This document shows, one piece after another, positions 21,641-32,899 of a stretch of 64,000 nt of DNA. Position numbers and translations under genes: made by a program. The stretch covers positions 7,489,594 through 7,553,593 of the forward strand of contig ML682024.1 of NCBI GenBank assembly GCA_007922195.1, written 5' to 3'. This DNA is from Podocnemis expansa. Lineage: Eukaryota > Chordata > Testudines > Podocnemididae. The first letter of the stretch is position 1. Every line of letters starts with the position of its first letter. A model generated the notes under the pieces. That model saw nothing but the letters and a program-made list of their open reading frames with translations, did no database searches and was not told where the DNA came from.

Positions 21641-24212
21641 GAGGTGGTCTGCAATCAGCCTAGCTACAAAACGCATATCTGCACGCGTTGGGGCAGCCTG
21701 TACATGTGAACGTGCCAAAGCACAGGAAGAAGTAGATCCAGCATGCTTTTGTACCAGTGCAACAGCTGGGGCATCAGGGGCACAGTCACGGGTACACCCA
21801 GAGCCCTCAGCAAGGTAACAGCACCTACATGGCATTAAAGTGACCAACTACATTTGCCTCATGTGGTGCATCAGACAGATATGGCATGCCCACACTGCTC
21901 ACTAACACGGAAGAATCTATCCATGCATTTAATACATGTGGCAAATAAACTGTCGGCCTATCAGATCCACTTAGCATGCCGACAATATCATTGTAATAAT
22001 TAGACACAACTGTCAAGGCACTGGATACATGCTTAAGCGTAAAAAATAGCCAGATTGCAAGTGACTGGTAGCAGACATAGTAGTATGTTTCTTTATAAAT
22101 ACAGGAATAAGTGAGAAGCGTCTGCACATGCATTGAGTACACCAATAAGCACACATGAAATAGAGATGGCAAAGGAGCAATGAGAAATGTATTGCTCCAG
22201 ATATACAGCGTATGCTAACATGTATGTATATCTGTCCACATCTGTGTGCACAGTTAAGAGCATCTATCTTTGCATTAAATATAGCTAGGCTTGGCAGAAT
22301 TCAATTTTTATTTTGTATAATTTCAAGAGAAAATTTCATTTTGAAGCTTTTATTTTTTTCTTCTTCAATTTTTTCATTTAAAATTTGCAGGATGGTGTAA
22401 AATGATGGGGCTTAAGCATTTTTAAAAGCACTTTCAATCATCACAGATGTAGGAAATTATGCGAGGCAGGAAACAATAAGAACCTAATAATAGAGGCCTT
22501 TGAGATTCAAAAAGTTAATGCCCAATCATTGTTAAAACAGAAATTGTCCACACCATAAAAATACACACAGAAAATATCCTTAAATCAAACTCTAATACAG
22601 TCTCAGGTAGAACTTTTCTTACTTTGCTGTAAATTTTGATTACTGTCCATGGAAGCGGGTTGGTTTCTTTGTCTGTTTGTGCATATGCAACGAAATCAAC
22701 TGTTACTAACATTTACCAAAAAAAGTCTAATTTTTCCAAGCCTATGTAGTGACAGATTGCAAGTATAGAGCACTAAATACAAGATCAATAAAGGTACTGC
22801 TGCAGTTATGCATGTATATAAGCACAAGAGATAGAAACAGCTCTCTATGCAGTAAACATACACCTACAGATTGCAAATGGTCAATACAGATACTGCATCA
22901 TACCTGCACAGTGTGTGCAGGCAGATGAATAAACCACAACATCCAGCTGTACCTCAAGAAAGAACAAATTGTAACTCACCAACATAGCACATGAAACAAA
23001 GTACATGCATCACTAGGCATACTGTTCAGGCTACAAAGAAAGAGAACTGTAAAGTAAGACATTACTTTATGAAGAAGAAAAAACAAGCAGCAACAGTTTT
23101 GGAAATGTAGGCAAAACAAAAAAAAATAGAACTTACTTTTCATGTTTTTGGGGTTGGCTGGGACTGATTTGCTTTGAGGCTAAAGTAATGTTGTGGGGTC
23201 CCTGAGATTTAACTCTTTCTTCTCCTGCAATGTTTTGTCCTTTCTTCTTTTTTTGTTTTTCTTTTTTGTTTGTTTTTAAAATTTGTGGGTTGGTTTGCTT
23301 TGCCCTTTTTTTGGCAGTTGCATTTTGAGTTTGTTTGTATAGTTGTGTGATGGGTTTTTCCCCCCCCCTCTCTCCCACTTTTTGTTTTGGTTTTTTTTTT
23401 TGGCAAACTTATTTTCTTCACGTCCACCTGCTTTCCAAAAATCCTTGGCCTTTTGATTAATTTTTTGAGGTAGATTGGGAAAAAAAAAAGGGATCGTTTC
23501 CTTTCACTTACTCCACTAACACACACACACACATACACACACGCATGCACAAAATTCAACAGTACACACACCTCCCACCCTTCACTTGCAGGTAAAAAAA
23601 AAAAGTGCCACACAGCGTCCTCACTGTACTTTGTGTGTGTGTATGTGTGTGTGTGTGTGTGAATATCTCACCACTACAAATTGCTCTTTATATAGCAGGC
23701 GCATGGCCCTTTTTGTAAGTGTGTGAATGTTTTTTCAAAGGATGACACATCTTGACTCACTCCTTTTCCATTCAGAAAAAAAAGGGAGCGCGCGCAAGAG
23801 AGAGAGATCAGCTCTCAAAAAACTCTTCCTCTGACTTACATCGCACATTTTGAAGTGGGTGGCGTGCAATAGGGCAAGAGATGACACACATCTCTAGAAT
23901 GCATTGCCAGCCAGACCACTCTCCTTTTAAAATTTTCTTAAGGGTGGCAAGCTGGCAAATGAGGTCATCCTGTAATCCCAACTCTGCCACCACAAACTCT
24001 GGGAGAGGGGAGACCCCCACACACCTTGGTGCCTTTCTTTTCCCCCCTTGCACACACCCGAGAGGACAGCAAGTTGAAGGGGTGAGTTTGGGAAGGGTGG
24101 AGGGGGTATGAGAAATAAAAGTGGAGGGCAAGATGGGTGAAAGAAAAAGAGAAAGAAAGAAGGACCAGGAGGACAAGGGAGCGAGATGGTTAGCAGTAGC
24201 CTGTGGCTGACT
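21640..24212. other. AT-rich intergenic stretch with simple repeats
   Basis: No exon or known element was recognised. It is markedly AT-rich against its surroundings, with poly(T) and poly(A) runs near 23.25-23.5 kb, an ACAC tract at 23519-23545 and a TG tract at 23631-23660. An AP-1-like TGACTCA lies at 23753-23759. Composition differs sharply from the GC-rich gene regions on either side. Confidence 0.6.
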
Positions 24213-24224
24213 AAGTGGAAATCT

Positions 24225-24446
24225 TAACAAGGAGTTCTGTGGCACTTAAAGACTAACAAATTTATCTATTGCATGAGCTTTCATGGGAGAAAAGTCCACT
24301 TCATCAGATGCTTTCTTCAAAGCATTTGATGAAGTGGGATTTTCTTCCATGAAAGCTCATGCAATAAATAAATTTGTTAGTCTTTAGGTGTCATAGGACT
24401 CCTTGTTTGTTTTACTGAACTAGACTAATACGGCTGCCCCTTTAGG
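24225..24446. mobile_element. Palindromic Penelope-like repeat with 12-bp target duplication
   Basis: An inverted arm (24226-24313) and a direct arm (24318-24440) meet at a short spacer, and a 3' tail ends in ggctgcccctttagg. The 12-mer aagtggaaatct occurs exactly at 24213-24224 and 24447-24458. Both arms contain a CTGATGA/TTGATGA box and a GAAA box with a hairpin between, resembling a hammerhead ribozyme core. Variable-length duplications and inverted 5' arms fit retrotransposition of Penelope type rather than cut-and-paste. Confidence 0.8.
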
Positions 24447-25264
24447 AAGTGGAAATCTAGCCACTCTGGATTACTTTAAACCCCATCTAGTGGGTTGGGC
24501 TACAGGAGGGAACCAGTTGACCTGGTGCCACTGGGTGTTTGTTATTGGCTGCCTGGCAGAGGCACAATGGGCTAGCCACAGTCACTAATATGCAGTGGGG
24601 GAGCAATAAGCTACCCCATAGCCCAAGAGAGACCAGCAAGACCTCCTGGGGGGCCAAGGCACTGATATGGAATGAGATAGAAAAGCTGTCACCCCAGCTC
24701 CATTAACCATGGTTGGATGGTCACTTGGCACAATGGGGTATCGGAGCTGGGGTTTGCACTCATCATTGGGGTGCAACCTGGTCCCCAGGCCAGGACTCAC
24801 CCTACATCACTGGGAACCGGAGCTCTCCCTCCTCTGGGTCCAGCTCTGTTATCTCTGTGGTTCTCTTGAGCACTCCAGGGGAATTCTGGGGCAAGCTCCT
24901 TCCTTGTTTGCCTTTTAGGCAAGAACCAGATGCAATCGATCCTCCCACACATCCGGCTCCCTCTCCTGGCCCCTATCTCTGGCTGCTCAGGGGTGAACGA
25001 GGGGCAGCACCCCATGGGTCCCCAGAACCAAAGGCTCTCAGGATACCTCGCTTTCATGCAGCACCGTGTGCATCCAATGCAGCTGCCTCTGGGGTGGGGC
25101 ATGGCAGCTGGTTATGCAGGAACCCTAACCTGGTGTTGAGCTGCAGCTACCACTGGGGCGTGGCATGAATGGGCACTGTGCTAAGCTGACAGCTGGGTTT
25201 TCAGGAAAGGATTTTTTGGCTCCTTCCTTTTGCTCATTAGATGCATCTTTCTGGCCCCAAAGCC

Positions 25265-25450
25265 AAGAGGGAAGAAGAGCCAGAACTCCTGGGTTTTCTC
25301 TGATTCCAGGAGGGGAGTAGGGCCTAATGGTCACATGAGAGGGGACTAGGAGCCAGGATTCCTAGGTTCTTGCCCAGGTCTCGAAAGGGAATGGGGTCTA
25401 ATGGTTAGAGTTGGGTGGGGCTGGGCACCAGAACTCCTGAGCTCTCTGCC
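25265..25450 (+). repeat. ~80-bp tRNA-box-like repeat, two units
   Basis: Two tandem diverged units, each containing an (a)actcctgggtt or attcctaggttct block and ggtctaatggttagag. Confidence 0.6.
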
Positions 25451-25849
25451 CAGAATCGCAGGAGACTCAACTCTACATTATCACCTGAGGAGGGGAGGAG
25501 GTCACCTCCCCGCAACATCTCTGGTGCATTGTGATTTGGTGGCCAGGAGATGAAAGCTTTGGCTGGGGGCTGGTCCTGGCAGACAACGATGAAGCAACTC
25601 TAGGCCTTTGTGGATTTCACAAGCTCCCCACCCCAGGTGTTAGCCCCCACCGCCCCAAGCCCTGCTGGACACATGGATGAGTCAAAGCCACCTTGATCCA
25701 TTCCGAGTCACCCCTAGAGCTGCAGCCACTTTCTAAATGGCCTTAATTCCCTCCAGCCCCTGGCTTCCACCCACTGCAGCTGATGTGTCAGCACCCATGG
25801 CATCACGGGCCCCAGCTCAAACCCATGCCCCCATTCCCCTCCCTCAGCT

Positions 25850-26450
25850 GGGGGGGAGAACCCAGGAGTCCTGGCTCCTGGCCCGCCCACCTCCAACTGT
25901 GATCCACATCCCTCCAAGGGGAGAGTCCTCTTTGCCTCCTTTCTGCCTTTTCTGGCACCCAGCAGGCAGTCAATGATTCAGTGTCCTGGGTGCCCCAATT
26001 TACAACCTCTCAGCACCATTTACAACCTCTCAGCACTGTTTGCAGCCTGCTTTCCCCCTATGCCTGCCCCCTCCTCGTCTAAGAATCAGCCACCAGGCCA
26101 GAGCAATGGAGGAGAGGGGAGCTCACTTTTCTCGCCACAGCAACTCCCCTGAATGTCACCCCCACTCTTGCAGTAGCTAGGGGATCCTATGACCACCAGA
26201 GCTGGAGAAAGAACCCACAAGTCTTGGCTTCCAGTGCCCCCTGCTCCCCCCCCCACTCTAATCACTGGACCCTACGTTCTTCCCAGAATTGTAGAGAGAC
26301 CAGGAGTCCTGGTTCTCAGCCTGCCCTGCTCTAACTATTCAGCCTCCCACCCCTCTCAGAACCGGTGATAGAGCCCAGGAGTCCCGGCTTCCAGCCTCTC
26401 CTCTGTTCTAACCACCGGACCCCACTCCCTTCCCAGCACCAAAAGCCTGG
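25850..26450 (-). repeat. ~80-bp tRNA-box-like repeat, several units
   Basis: One short unit lies at about 25855-25890 and three tandem diverged units at about 26205-26450, each with ccaggagtcctgg and ctctaac(t/c)a blocks. Nothing else is recognised between them. Confidence 0.55.
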
Positions 26451-27479
26451 CTGGCTAGACCCAGCCCATCTGTGACCCTAACTCTCTGGAGCTGGGCTCC
26501 CAGCCCATAAGCCCCATTGACAAATCCCAATTTACAGCTGCTGGGAAGAGCCACTTGGCTTGGGAGGAACATGGGGGCTCTTGTTTCTGGCTCTGAGCTC
26601 ACAGGCCCATGGATTCCATGAGGATCTCAGCTGGGGAGGGATGGGGGGTTCTTGCTCCACATCTCCCTGCAGGGGTCATTGTATGAGGCTGGCAGAGCTG
26701 GGATCTGCCCCCTGCTTCTCATGTTGCCACCCTGCTCCCTCCATTGCCCTCTGGGGGCACAGCCCATCCTCACAGCTGCCCAAGGTGGGGGGGGGCAGGA
26801 AAAAAGCCCTTTTTTTTGTTAATAAGCAACGTATCCGGCAGGGCCGTGGCCCGGGCAGCAAGTGAATGGGCCCAGTGTGCACCAGGCATGGTGCCAACTC
26901 CCTCGCCATAGAAACCCCCAGCCGCAGCCGTAAACAGGCCATCAGAAATTCCCCTCTCGTGCCGGGTGGGGGGGGAGATTGGAAAGAGGCAGTGTGAGCA
27001 TGCTGAGGGTGTGGGGAGAACACAGGGAGCCGCTGGGGGGGATGACACAAGGGGGCCAGGATTATGGGTTGGGGGGGGTGGCAGCCAGCTACCACCAGGT
27101 GGCAGCTCCCAGGCTGGGCTTTAACTTTGCAATGTCTCTGCCTGGCACTAGGGGGTGCTGTCTTCCATTCCAGCCATGCCTTGTCCCCCTAGCCTGGTGC
27201 CAAGGAACGCGACTGTCCATCCCCCCCCACCCCAACTCCCCCAGATGGTTTCCATCCTCCCAGCCCCAAGCTAAGGGGCACCACCCTCTCTCTGCCCCAC
27301 CCAACTGCCCTCTCTTTGCCCCACCCAGGTACAGCATGGCTGCACACGCTGCCCTCTTCAGGAGGCGCTGAGAACAGCCTCAGCCTCATGCCTTAGCAGA
27401 GTTAAGTGCTGAGGAGGGATTTAGAGAAACCTGTTTGATCCAAGATGGGTGAACTGAGGCAAAGTGGGGAGGACGATGG

Positions 27480-27580
27480 ACTGAGATCATATAGCAAGTC
27501 AGAGACAGAGCTGGGAAGAGAACCTGGGAATCCTAGTTCTTGGCACCCTTCTCTAACCACTAGACCCTGCTCCCCACCCC
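27480..27580 (-). repeat. ~80-bp tRNA-box-like repeat
   Basis: Reads gagaacctgggaatcctagt then tctctaaccactagaccctg. Confidence 0.6.
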
Positions 27581-28419
27581 ACCTCCATGTGTGGCATGAC
27601 TGTTCCCCAGTTTTCCTTGGAGCAGTTGTGTCTACTGTAATGCACTGCACAGACAAATTTAATATCTCATGGATGAAAATTTCTTCTTGTTATTGGTTTA
27701 TAATCGCTCTGTTAACCTGGAAGCAAAACAGAGCAAGAGACATTCTCTATTCTGGCATGGGGCTAGGGGCTAAATGCCTGGGGTACCAGGGAAGATGGGC
27801 CCTGGGCTCTAAGCTGGGGAGACAGAGATACCAGGGAAGGTGGGCAGGGAGAGAGCAGGATACCAGGGTCTGGGCAGAGAGTATTTCTTAGCTGGCTCCT
27901 CACCAGGGTCATGAAATTCTGTTTTTTTCAGGGACAGTCCCAGCTGGTCAGTTCCTGCCCCAGCCCCGGAAGCTGTCCGGCCCTTTCGCTGGGGTTTACA
28001 CAACAGTTTGGAAATCCTGACCCAGTTCCAAGGAATGAAGGTCAAAATGAGTGGGGGAGGGGGCAGCGACTCACGTCAGTACCTCATTGTACGGAAACCA
28101 GAGCTAGTCCCGCAACAACCTCAGGCCACAGTGGAAAAACTTGACCCCCCCTGCAGCCAGCACCCCCACCATGCCCACAGCACCCCTGTGGGGCCGAAGT
28201 AGCCAGAAGCCCCCCACTGTCAGTCAGCACTCCTGCCCCATAGCACCCCCTGCAGGGACAAACTGGGACAAGGGTAGGCCTGGGGATCAGGTCCCCATGT
28301 ATCCCAGGGGGCCAGACTAGGGAAGAGGGCAGGCCAGGGAGTTCCCCCTCCCTGCTGTGTTTGTGTTCACGTCCCTGGAGCACGGACACTTCTTCCTGCT
28401 CTGTCCACACAGCAGACAA

Positions 28420-28560
28420 ACGGTTTCCCTGCTGTGACTCACGGACAGAGTGTCTCAGCCCCAGGCCAAGGTGTGCTTTGGGGGGGAGAGGGGCGGGATC
28501 GGAATGTTGGGATCAGCTGCTCCCCCCCCCCCAGCCGGGAAGCTCTGACGTCATGCATGG
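28420..28560. promoter_or_regulatory. Candidate CRE/AP-1 regulatory block
   Basis: A perfect CRE palindrome TGACGTCA lies at 28546-28553 and an AP-1 consensus TGACTCA at 28435-28441, 110 bp apart in otherwise non-repetitive sequence. Mammalian IL11 is driven by AP-1, so a distal IL11 element is possible. That link is inference only, because IL11 exon 2 is 10.8 kb away. Confidence 0.25.
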
Positions 28561-29084
28561 GTCAGCAGGAAAACACCCCACCTGGCCCCTGAGGGGCGCT
28601 GTGGAGTCCCTTCTCAAGGGATGGAGCTGGAGATCAGGGCCCCTGAATATCCCAAAGGGGATGCACTGGAATGCACTGGAACGGGGGTGGTGGTGGGGTG
28701 GGTACCAGCCTGGGATCTGCCTGCATGGACATGTGAAGACAAAGCTGGGGAAGGAATGTGGGGGGAGGGGGGGCACGCTGGTGCCAAGGGAAACAGCCGT
28801 TGGAAGGGTAAATATTTAGCTCCAAGGTGATGGGGAAAGTGACTGGGCTCTGGCTCCCCGCCGGGGCCTGCGCAGCCTCACCTGACACCAGGCTGGGGAA
28901 GGTGAGGGAGTCCCGGTTCACTACTCCCACCAACACCCTTGGGCCATTGCCTCCCTTATAGCTGCCCTGGGGTGGGCAGACGGGGGTGGAGCCCACAAGG
29001 CCTGCTAAGGCGCACATGGTGTGGGGGGGAGCACAGCTGAAGGATGGGCACAGAGACGTGGCCTGAGGGGCTCATGCATCCCAT

Positions 29085-29480
29085 GTGCTGGACAGATACA
29101 GTGCAAGGCACCGCACACTGCATGGCTATGCTGCAGGGCATCTCACTCTGCACAGGTACACTGTGGGGTTATGCATGCTGAATAGACACACTGCGGGGCA
29201 CCCTACACTCCATAGACACACTGCAGGGCTTTGCAAATTACATGGAGATGCTGCAGAACATTGCACACTGTGCATGCAATCACTGCACAGCTCTGAACAT
29301 GCTAGCTCTGTACAATGCCAACCTACAACTCCTGCCCAGCCAGCCAGGCTGCATAGGTGCACTGTGGACACAGGTTACAGCCCAGCCCTGAACACGGCCC
29401 CACCATGTATCTATCCCTCTGTACACGGCACAGCCTGCTCACTGCACAGCAATGCAGCGCACACACAGTGGCCTCTGCAT
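29085..29480. repeat. Degenerate ~35-bp tandem repeat (minisatellite)
   Basis: Successive units resemble gcacactgcatggctatgctgcagggcat-type sequence with spacing about 33-37 bp, for example acactgcggggcacc, acactgcagggcttt and gatgctgcagaacatt. The frame across it (starting at 29085) shows repeated H-R-x-x-A-G-H peptides and is not taken as a gene. Confidence 0.65.
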
Positions 29481-29567
29481 GGCCTTGCACACTGTGTCTG
29501 GAGTTCACTCTGCCATTGAGACTGCCCCAGCCACCTGCTGCCTTGTCTGAGGCTGTCCACACTTCTC

Positions 29568-29660
29568 TTCAAAGCATCTGATGAAGTGGGATTTTCTCCC
29601 ACAAAAGCTCATGCGATAAATAAATTTGTTAGTCTTTAAGTACCACAAGACTCCTTTCTT
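29568..29660 (+). mobile_element. Penelope-like repeat fragment with hammerhead-like core
   Basis: The sequence has gcat (29574-29577), CTGATGA (29578-29584), a 5-bp hairpin stem GTGGG/CCCAC (29586-29602), then AAAA where a hammerhead needs GAAA, then GCTC and ATGC pairing back to GCAT. The tail taaatttgttagtctttaag follows. The 5' side is truncated and no duplication was found. Confidence 0.7.
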
Positions 29661-30159
29661 TGATTTGTTCTTTTTTTTTTTTTAACTCCATAAATGTCTT
29701 GCCATAAGATATGTCGATTTCAGCCATCGTTGTAATGGTGGTTGATGTGCAGGCCACAATCCTTGGGTTGGTGGAGTGTGTTCTCACCAAGGCCACTTCT
29801 ACCCACTCAGGACAGTCTAGGAGGAGCTGAAAGAGCCACCTCTAGGCTCCTGAGCTGCCTGTAGGCTGCCCCACCCACCTATCCCAGCCAGGTCGTGGGG
29901 ACTTTCCCACTCTCAGGCAGGAGCTGGCTGCAGTTCAGGTAGGTTGCCTGGTCTCAGCTTGCAGCCAGGCGCTGAGAAGCAGCTGTCTATGTCTGGGCTG
30001 CCAGGAAGGTTTGCAGCCAAGTGGCAGCTGCCCATGGCTTGCAGGTATCTGGGGCTTGCAGCAGGGCAGCAGCCTCCCACACCTGAGCTGGGAGTCTGGG
30101 GAGTTCCTGGGCTGGCCCATGACCTACAGCCAAGAGCTCCACTCCAGCCACTTTGCCCT

Positions 30160-30355
30160 TTACTTGTCCGTTTGACAAGTATGACCTCCCCCTCCACAGC
30201 TCTAATGGGACACAGTACCCACAAAAGCCCCAGCCTCTTGTTGCGTTGCTTTTATTTTGTCAGTGGAACAGGGCAGTTCTGGCAGTAGGGAGGTGACCGC
30301 CCTGTGCGCACTGGGACTGTTTTGTCAATGAAATTTCCTAGTGTAGACAAGGTCT
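30160..30355. mobile_element. Possible decayed palindromic DNA element 3' end
   Basis: The terminal sequence cctagtgtagacaaggtctg resembles the end of sauropsid palindromic DNA elements, related to the copy at 14338-14578. The left boundary is uncertain. Confidence 0.3.
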
Positions 30356-30479
30356 GACCCTGTTCTTTGCCTCTGGCTGGTCTGTGCCAGGGCATGTGAA
30401 CCGTACAGCTCTGGATGGGGCTACAGCGGGGTGGTGGCTTCCCATGAAGCTAGTTGGTGTGTCTCTCTCTCTGCCCCGC

Positions 30480-30720
30480 TCCCCCTGCTGGAGGTGTTAG
30501 GTACTGCATTGTGTGCATTGTGTTGTGTGTTTTCCGGGGTGTGCATATAGCTGGGCTGTGTGCGTATTTGCTGTGCATTGTGCAAGTAACTAGGCTGTGT
30601 CTGTTGTGGGTGCAGAGCTGGGTGGTGTGGATGTGTTGCATCCTAGTATTGCATCGTACTGTTGTGTCTTTGTGCAGTTAAGCTGTTGTGTGAGTGTAGC
30701 TGGGTTGTGTGTTTGTGTTG
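30480..30720. repeat. Degenerate TGCATTGTGTT array
   Basis: Imperfect repeats such as actgcattgtgtgcattgtg, gtgcattgtgcaa and gttgcatcctagtattgcat. It is the opposite-strand version of the arrays at 32.1-32.8 and 37.4-38.2 kb. Confidence 0.5.
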
Positions 30721-30999
30721 TGTTCTCCCCCCCTCCCGTCTGTGGTATTTCACCCTCAGGTTTTCACAGCACAGGGTTTTTTCTTAGTGATGTGAGTCCC
30801 CCCACCACCTGGGGGAGGCCTAGTGGGGGCTGAGGGGCTGAGATGATGTTGTGTGGGAGGTGGAGAGCTGGGAGGAGACTGACATCAGGCAGCGAGTCCT
30901 GGATGCCATCTTTGCTGGAGGGCGGCAACCGCAGCTGAAGATCATGTCATTGCTCTGACCCACAGCTCCCTGATAGCTCAGTCCTGCCCCCCAGTTCTG

Positions 31000-32080
31000 T
31001 CTGTGCCCCTCACTCCTGATCTCTAACCTCCTTCCATCCTAGCCCTGCCCTGCAGCTGAGCTTGTGCCCCTCACTCCCAACCACTGGACACAGCAGTCCC
31101 ACCCACTCCAGCCCCCTCTCCCCTCCAGGGTTGGATGGAGCTCGCAGCACAGGGAGCCCCGTGGGCAGCATTAGAGGCAGGGCTCTCACACCCTTCCTCC
31201 CTTTGAGGAGCTGCCAGCTGCCCCCCCTTCCCAGGCTCCGTGCTGTGCCCAGTGTTCACAGCCATTTCTTGGTGACCCTTCCTGCTGTGTACCAGTCCCA
31301 AAGTGGGGCCACTCTGCCTTCAGGGGGAACCTGGCAGCCTCAGTTCCCCCATCCTGAACCTCTGTGGCTCTGCTCCACCAAGCCCGTTGGCACAGGTTCC
31401 TGAGCAGAGATCAGTGCCATGTGTGTCCCGTGTGGCCTTTGCCAAACCGAGCAGGGCCAACAGCACCAGGGCACCCATAGGTCAGCACAGATGATGTGGA
31501 CCACCCTGACCAAGCCAGTGCCCCTTTGCTAATCTCTCCATCTCCACTCCACAATCCAGCACCCTCAGGGGCCTGGGGACCAGCCCTGATTGTTGGGCCA
31601 GAGCACCCCCTGTTGGCTCCCACCCTGCTCCATGCAGCCCAGTGCCTCCAGCTGCTCCCCCGCCCCATAGTAGAGCACCTCCTATTGGCACCCCGGGGCC
31701 CGGACTGACTGTCAGAGGAGCGTGCCCCCTACCAAGCCCCCTGCGTCCTGACCACAGCGCCCCCTCCTGCTGCACTGGGGCATTGGGGCCAGACAAAGTG
31801 AGGAGAGCACCCCCTACTAAAGCCAACCACATCCTTCCCTGCAGCACAGTCTATCTTAGTGCCAGCACAAATTGCTAAAAGGTTTTTCCCTCTGGAAATT
31901 CATTTATGTTGCAAAGGGTTTCTTAATTATTTTTATCTGTTGAGTAACCCCCATCTGGGAGCATTGTGCAAGGCAGGGAAAAGTGAATGGAGTGGCTGAG
32001 CTCACAAGTGAATCATGCCATCCTCTGAAGGGCAACCAACCGCTATGCAAGGTAAGGAACCAGGTTGCAAAAGTCTATAC
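31000..32080. other. Unassigned intergenic stretch
   Basis: No exon with splice signals or similarity was recognised. The sequence is C-rich on this strand, with scattered gcaccccct blocks (about 31590-31830) that repeat irregularly. Confidence 0.5.
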
Positions 32081-32084
32081 AGTG

Positions 32085-32300
32085 TTTCTAGGCAATGATG
32101 CATGGCTTGGGGCTAAATAATGTGGTAGAACCCAATACAAAATGACATACAGTGCAACACGACATCCAATACAGGGCAATAGAATAGAACGTGATGGTCA
32201 TGCAATAGAACGGGAGAGAAAAACATATTATAACCATACAGTGGAAAATATAAGGTCATTAAATGCAATAAAGCAAAATAATATAAAACAATGAGATGCC
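32085..32300. repeat. Degenerate CAATACA/AATGCA array
   Basis: Imperfect units such as cccaatacaaaatgacatac and ccaatacagggcaatagaat. Same sequence family as 30.5, 32.65 and 37.4 kb. Confidence 0.4.
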
Positions 32301-32329
32301 ATAGGATGCAATTAGATCATGTGAAATAT

Positions 32330-32460
32330 AGACTGCATGTAGTGGGATTTTCTCCCCACAAAAGCTCATGCGATAAATAAGTTTGTTAGCCTTTAAAAGT
32401 GTGGTAGGACTCCTTGTTTGTGTTGCTGAACTAGACTGACAAGGCTACCCCTTTGGAACT
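32330..32460 (+). mobile_element. Penelope-like repeat fragment
   Basis: Carries gtagtgggattttctcccc, aaaagctcatgcgataaat and the tail ggctacccctttggaac. The CTGATGA box is lost. Confidence 0.65.
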
Positions 32461-32639
32461 TGTCTGCAATGCAGCGGAATCCACCTGTCTAGTGAAAAGC
32501 AAATGTGGGCTACACAATATAGTTTAATATAATACAATAAGTTCCTGTCTGTAAAATGGCATTCATGATATTCAGCTATAGCTGCTTTGCAAAATGCTCT
32601 GAGGTGCATGGAGGGGAAGTTCTGGAGATGAGCTAAGGA

Positions 32640-32830
32640 TCATTACCGTGAAAAGTCAGCTGTGCAAAATAATGCAAGCCAGAGCAATGCAGCCGAATGC
32701 CATACAAGGGCCCTAGTGCCACCCAGGAACACAGTGCGGTGCACCAAAATAGGACCAAACGCAAACCAGTGCAATGCAACATAGCAGAACCCAGCCTAGC
32801 ACAATGCCACATAGGCTTCAGCACAATACA
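32640..32830. repeat. Degenerate AATGCA array
   Basis: Repeated caatgca, aatgccata and gcacaatgcc motifs continue the family seen at 32.1 and 37.4 kb. Confidence 0.4.
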
Positions 32831-32899
32831 GGATAACCCACGGCAAAGGATTTTCCAAGGGTGGCTATACCCATGTTTCTAACTCCATCTCAGGTGATT

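Noticed and set aside
29085..29519. 144-codon repetitive frame
   Set aside because: Encoded by a degenerate minisatellite; no start context, motif or splice site.
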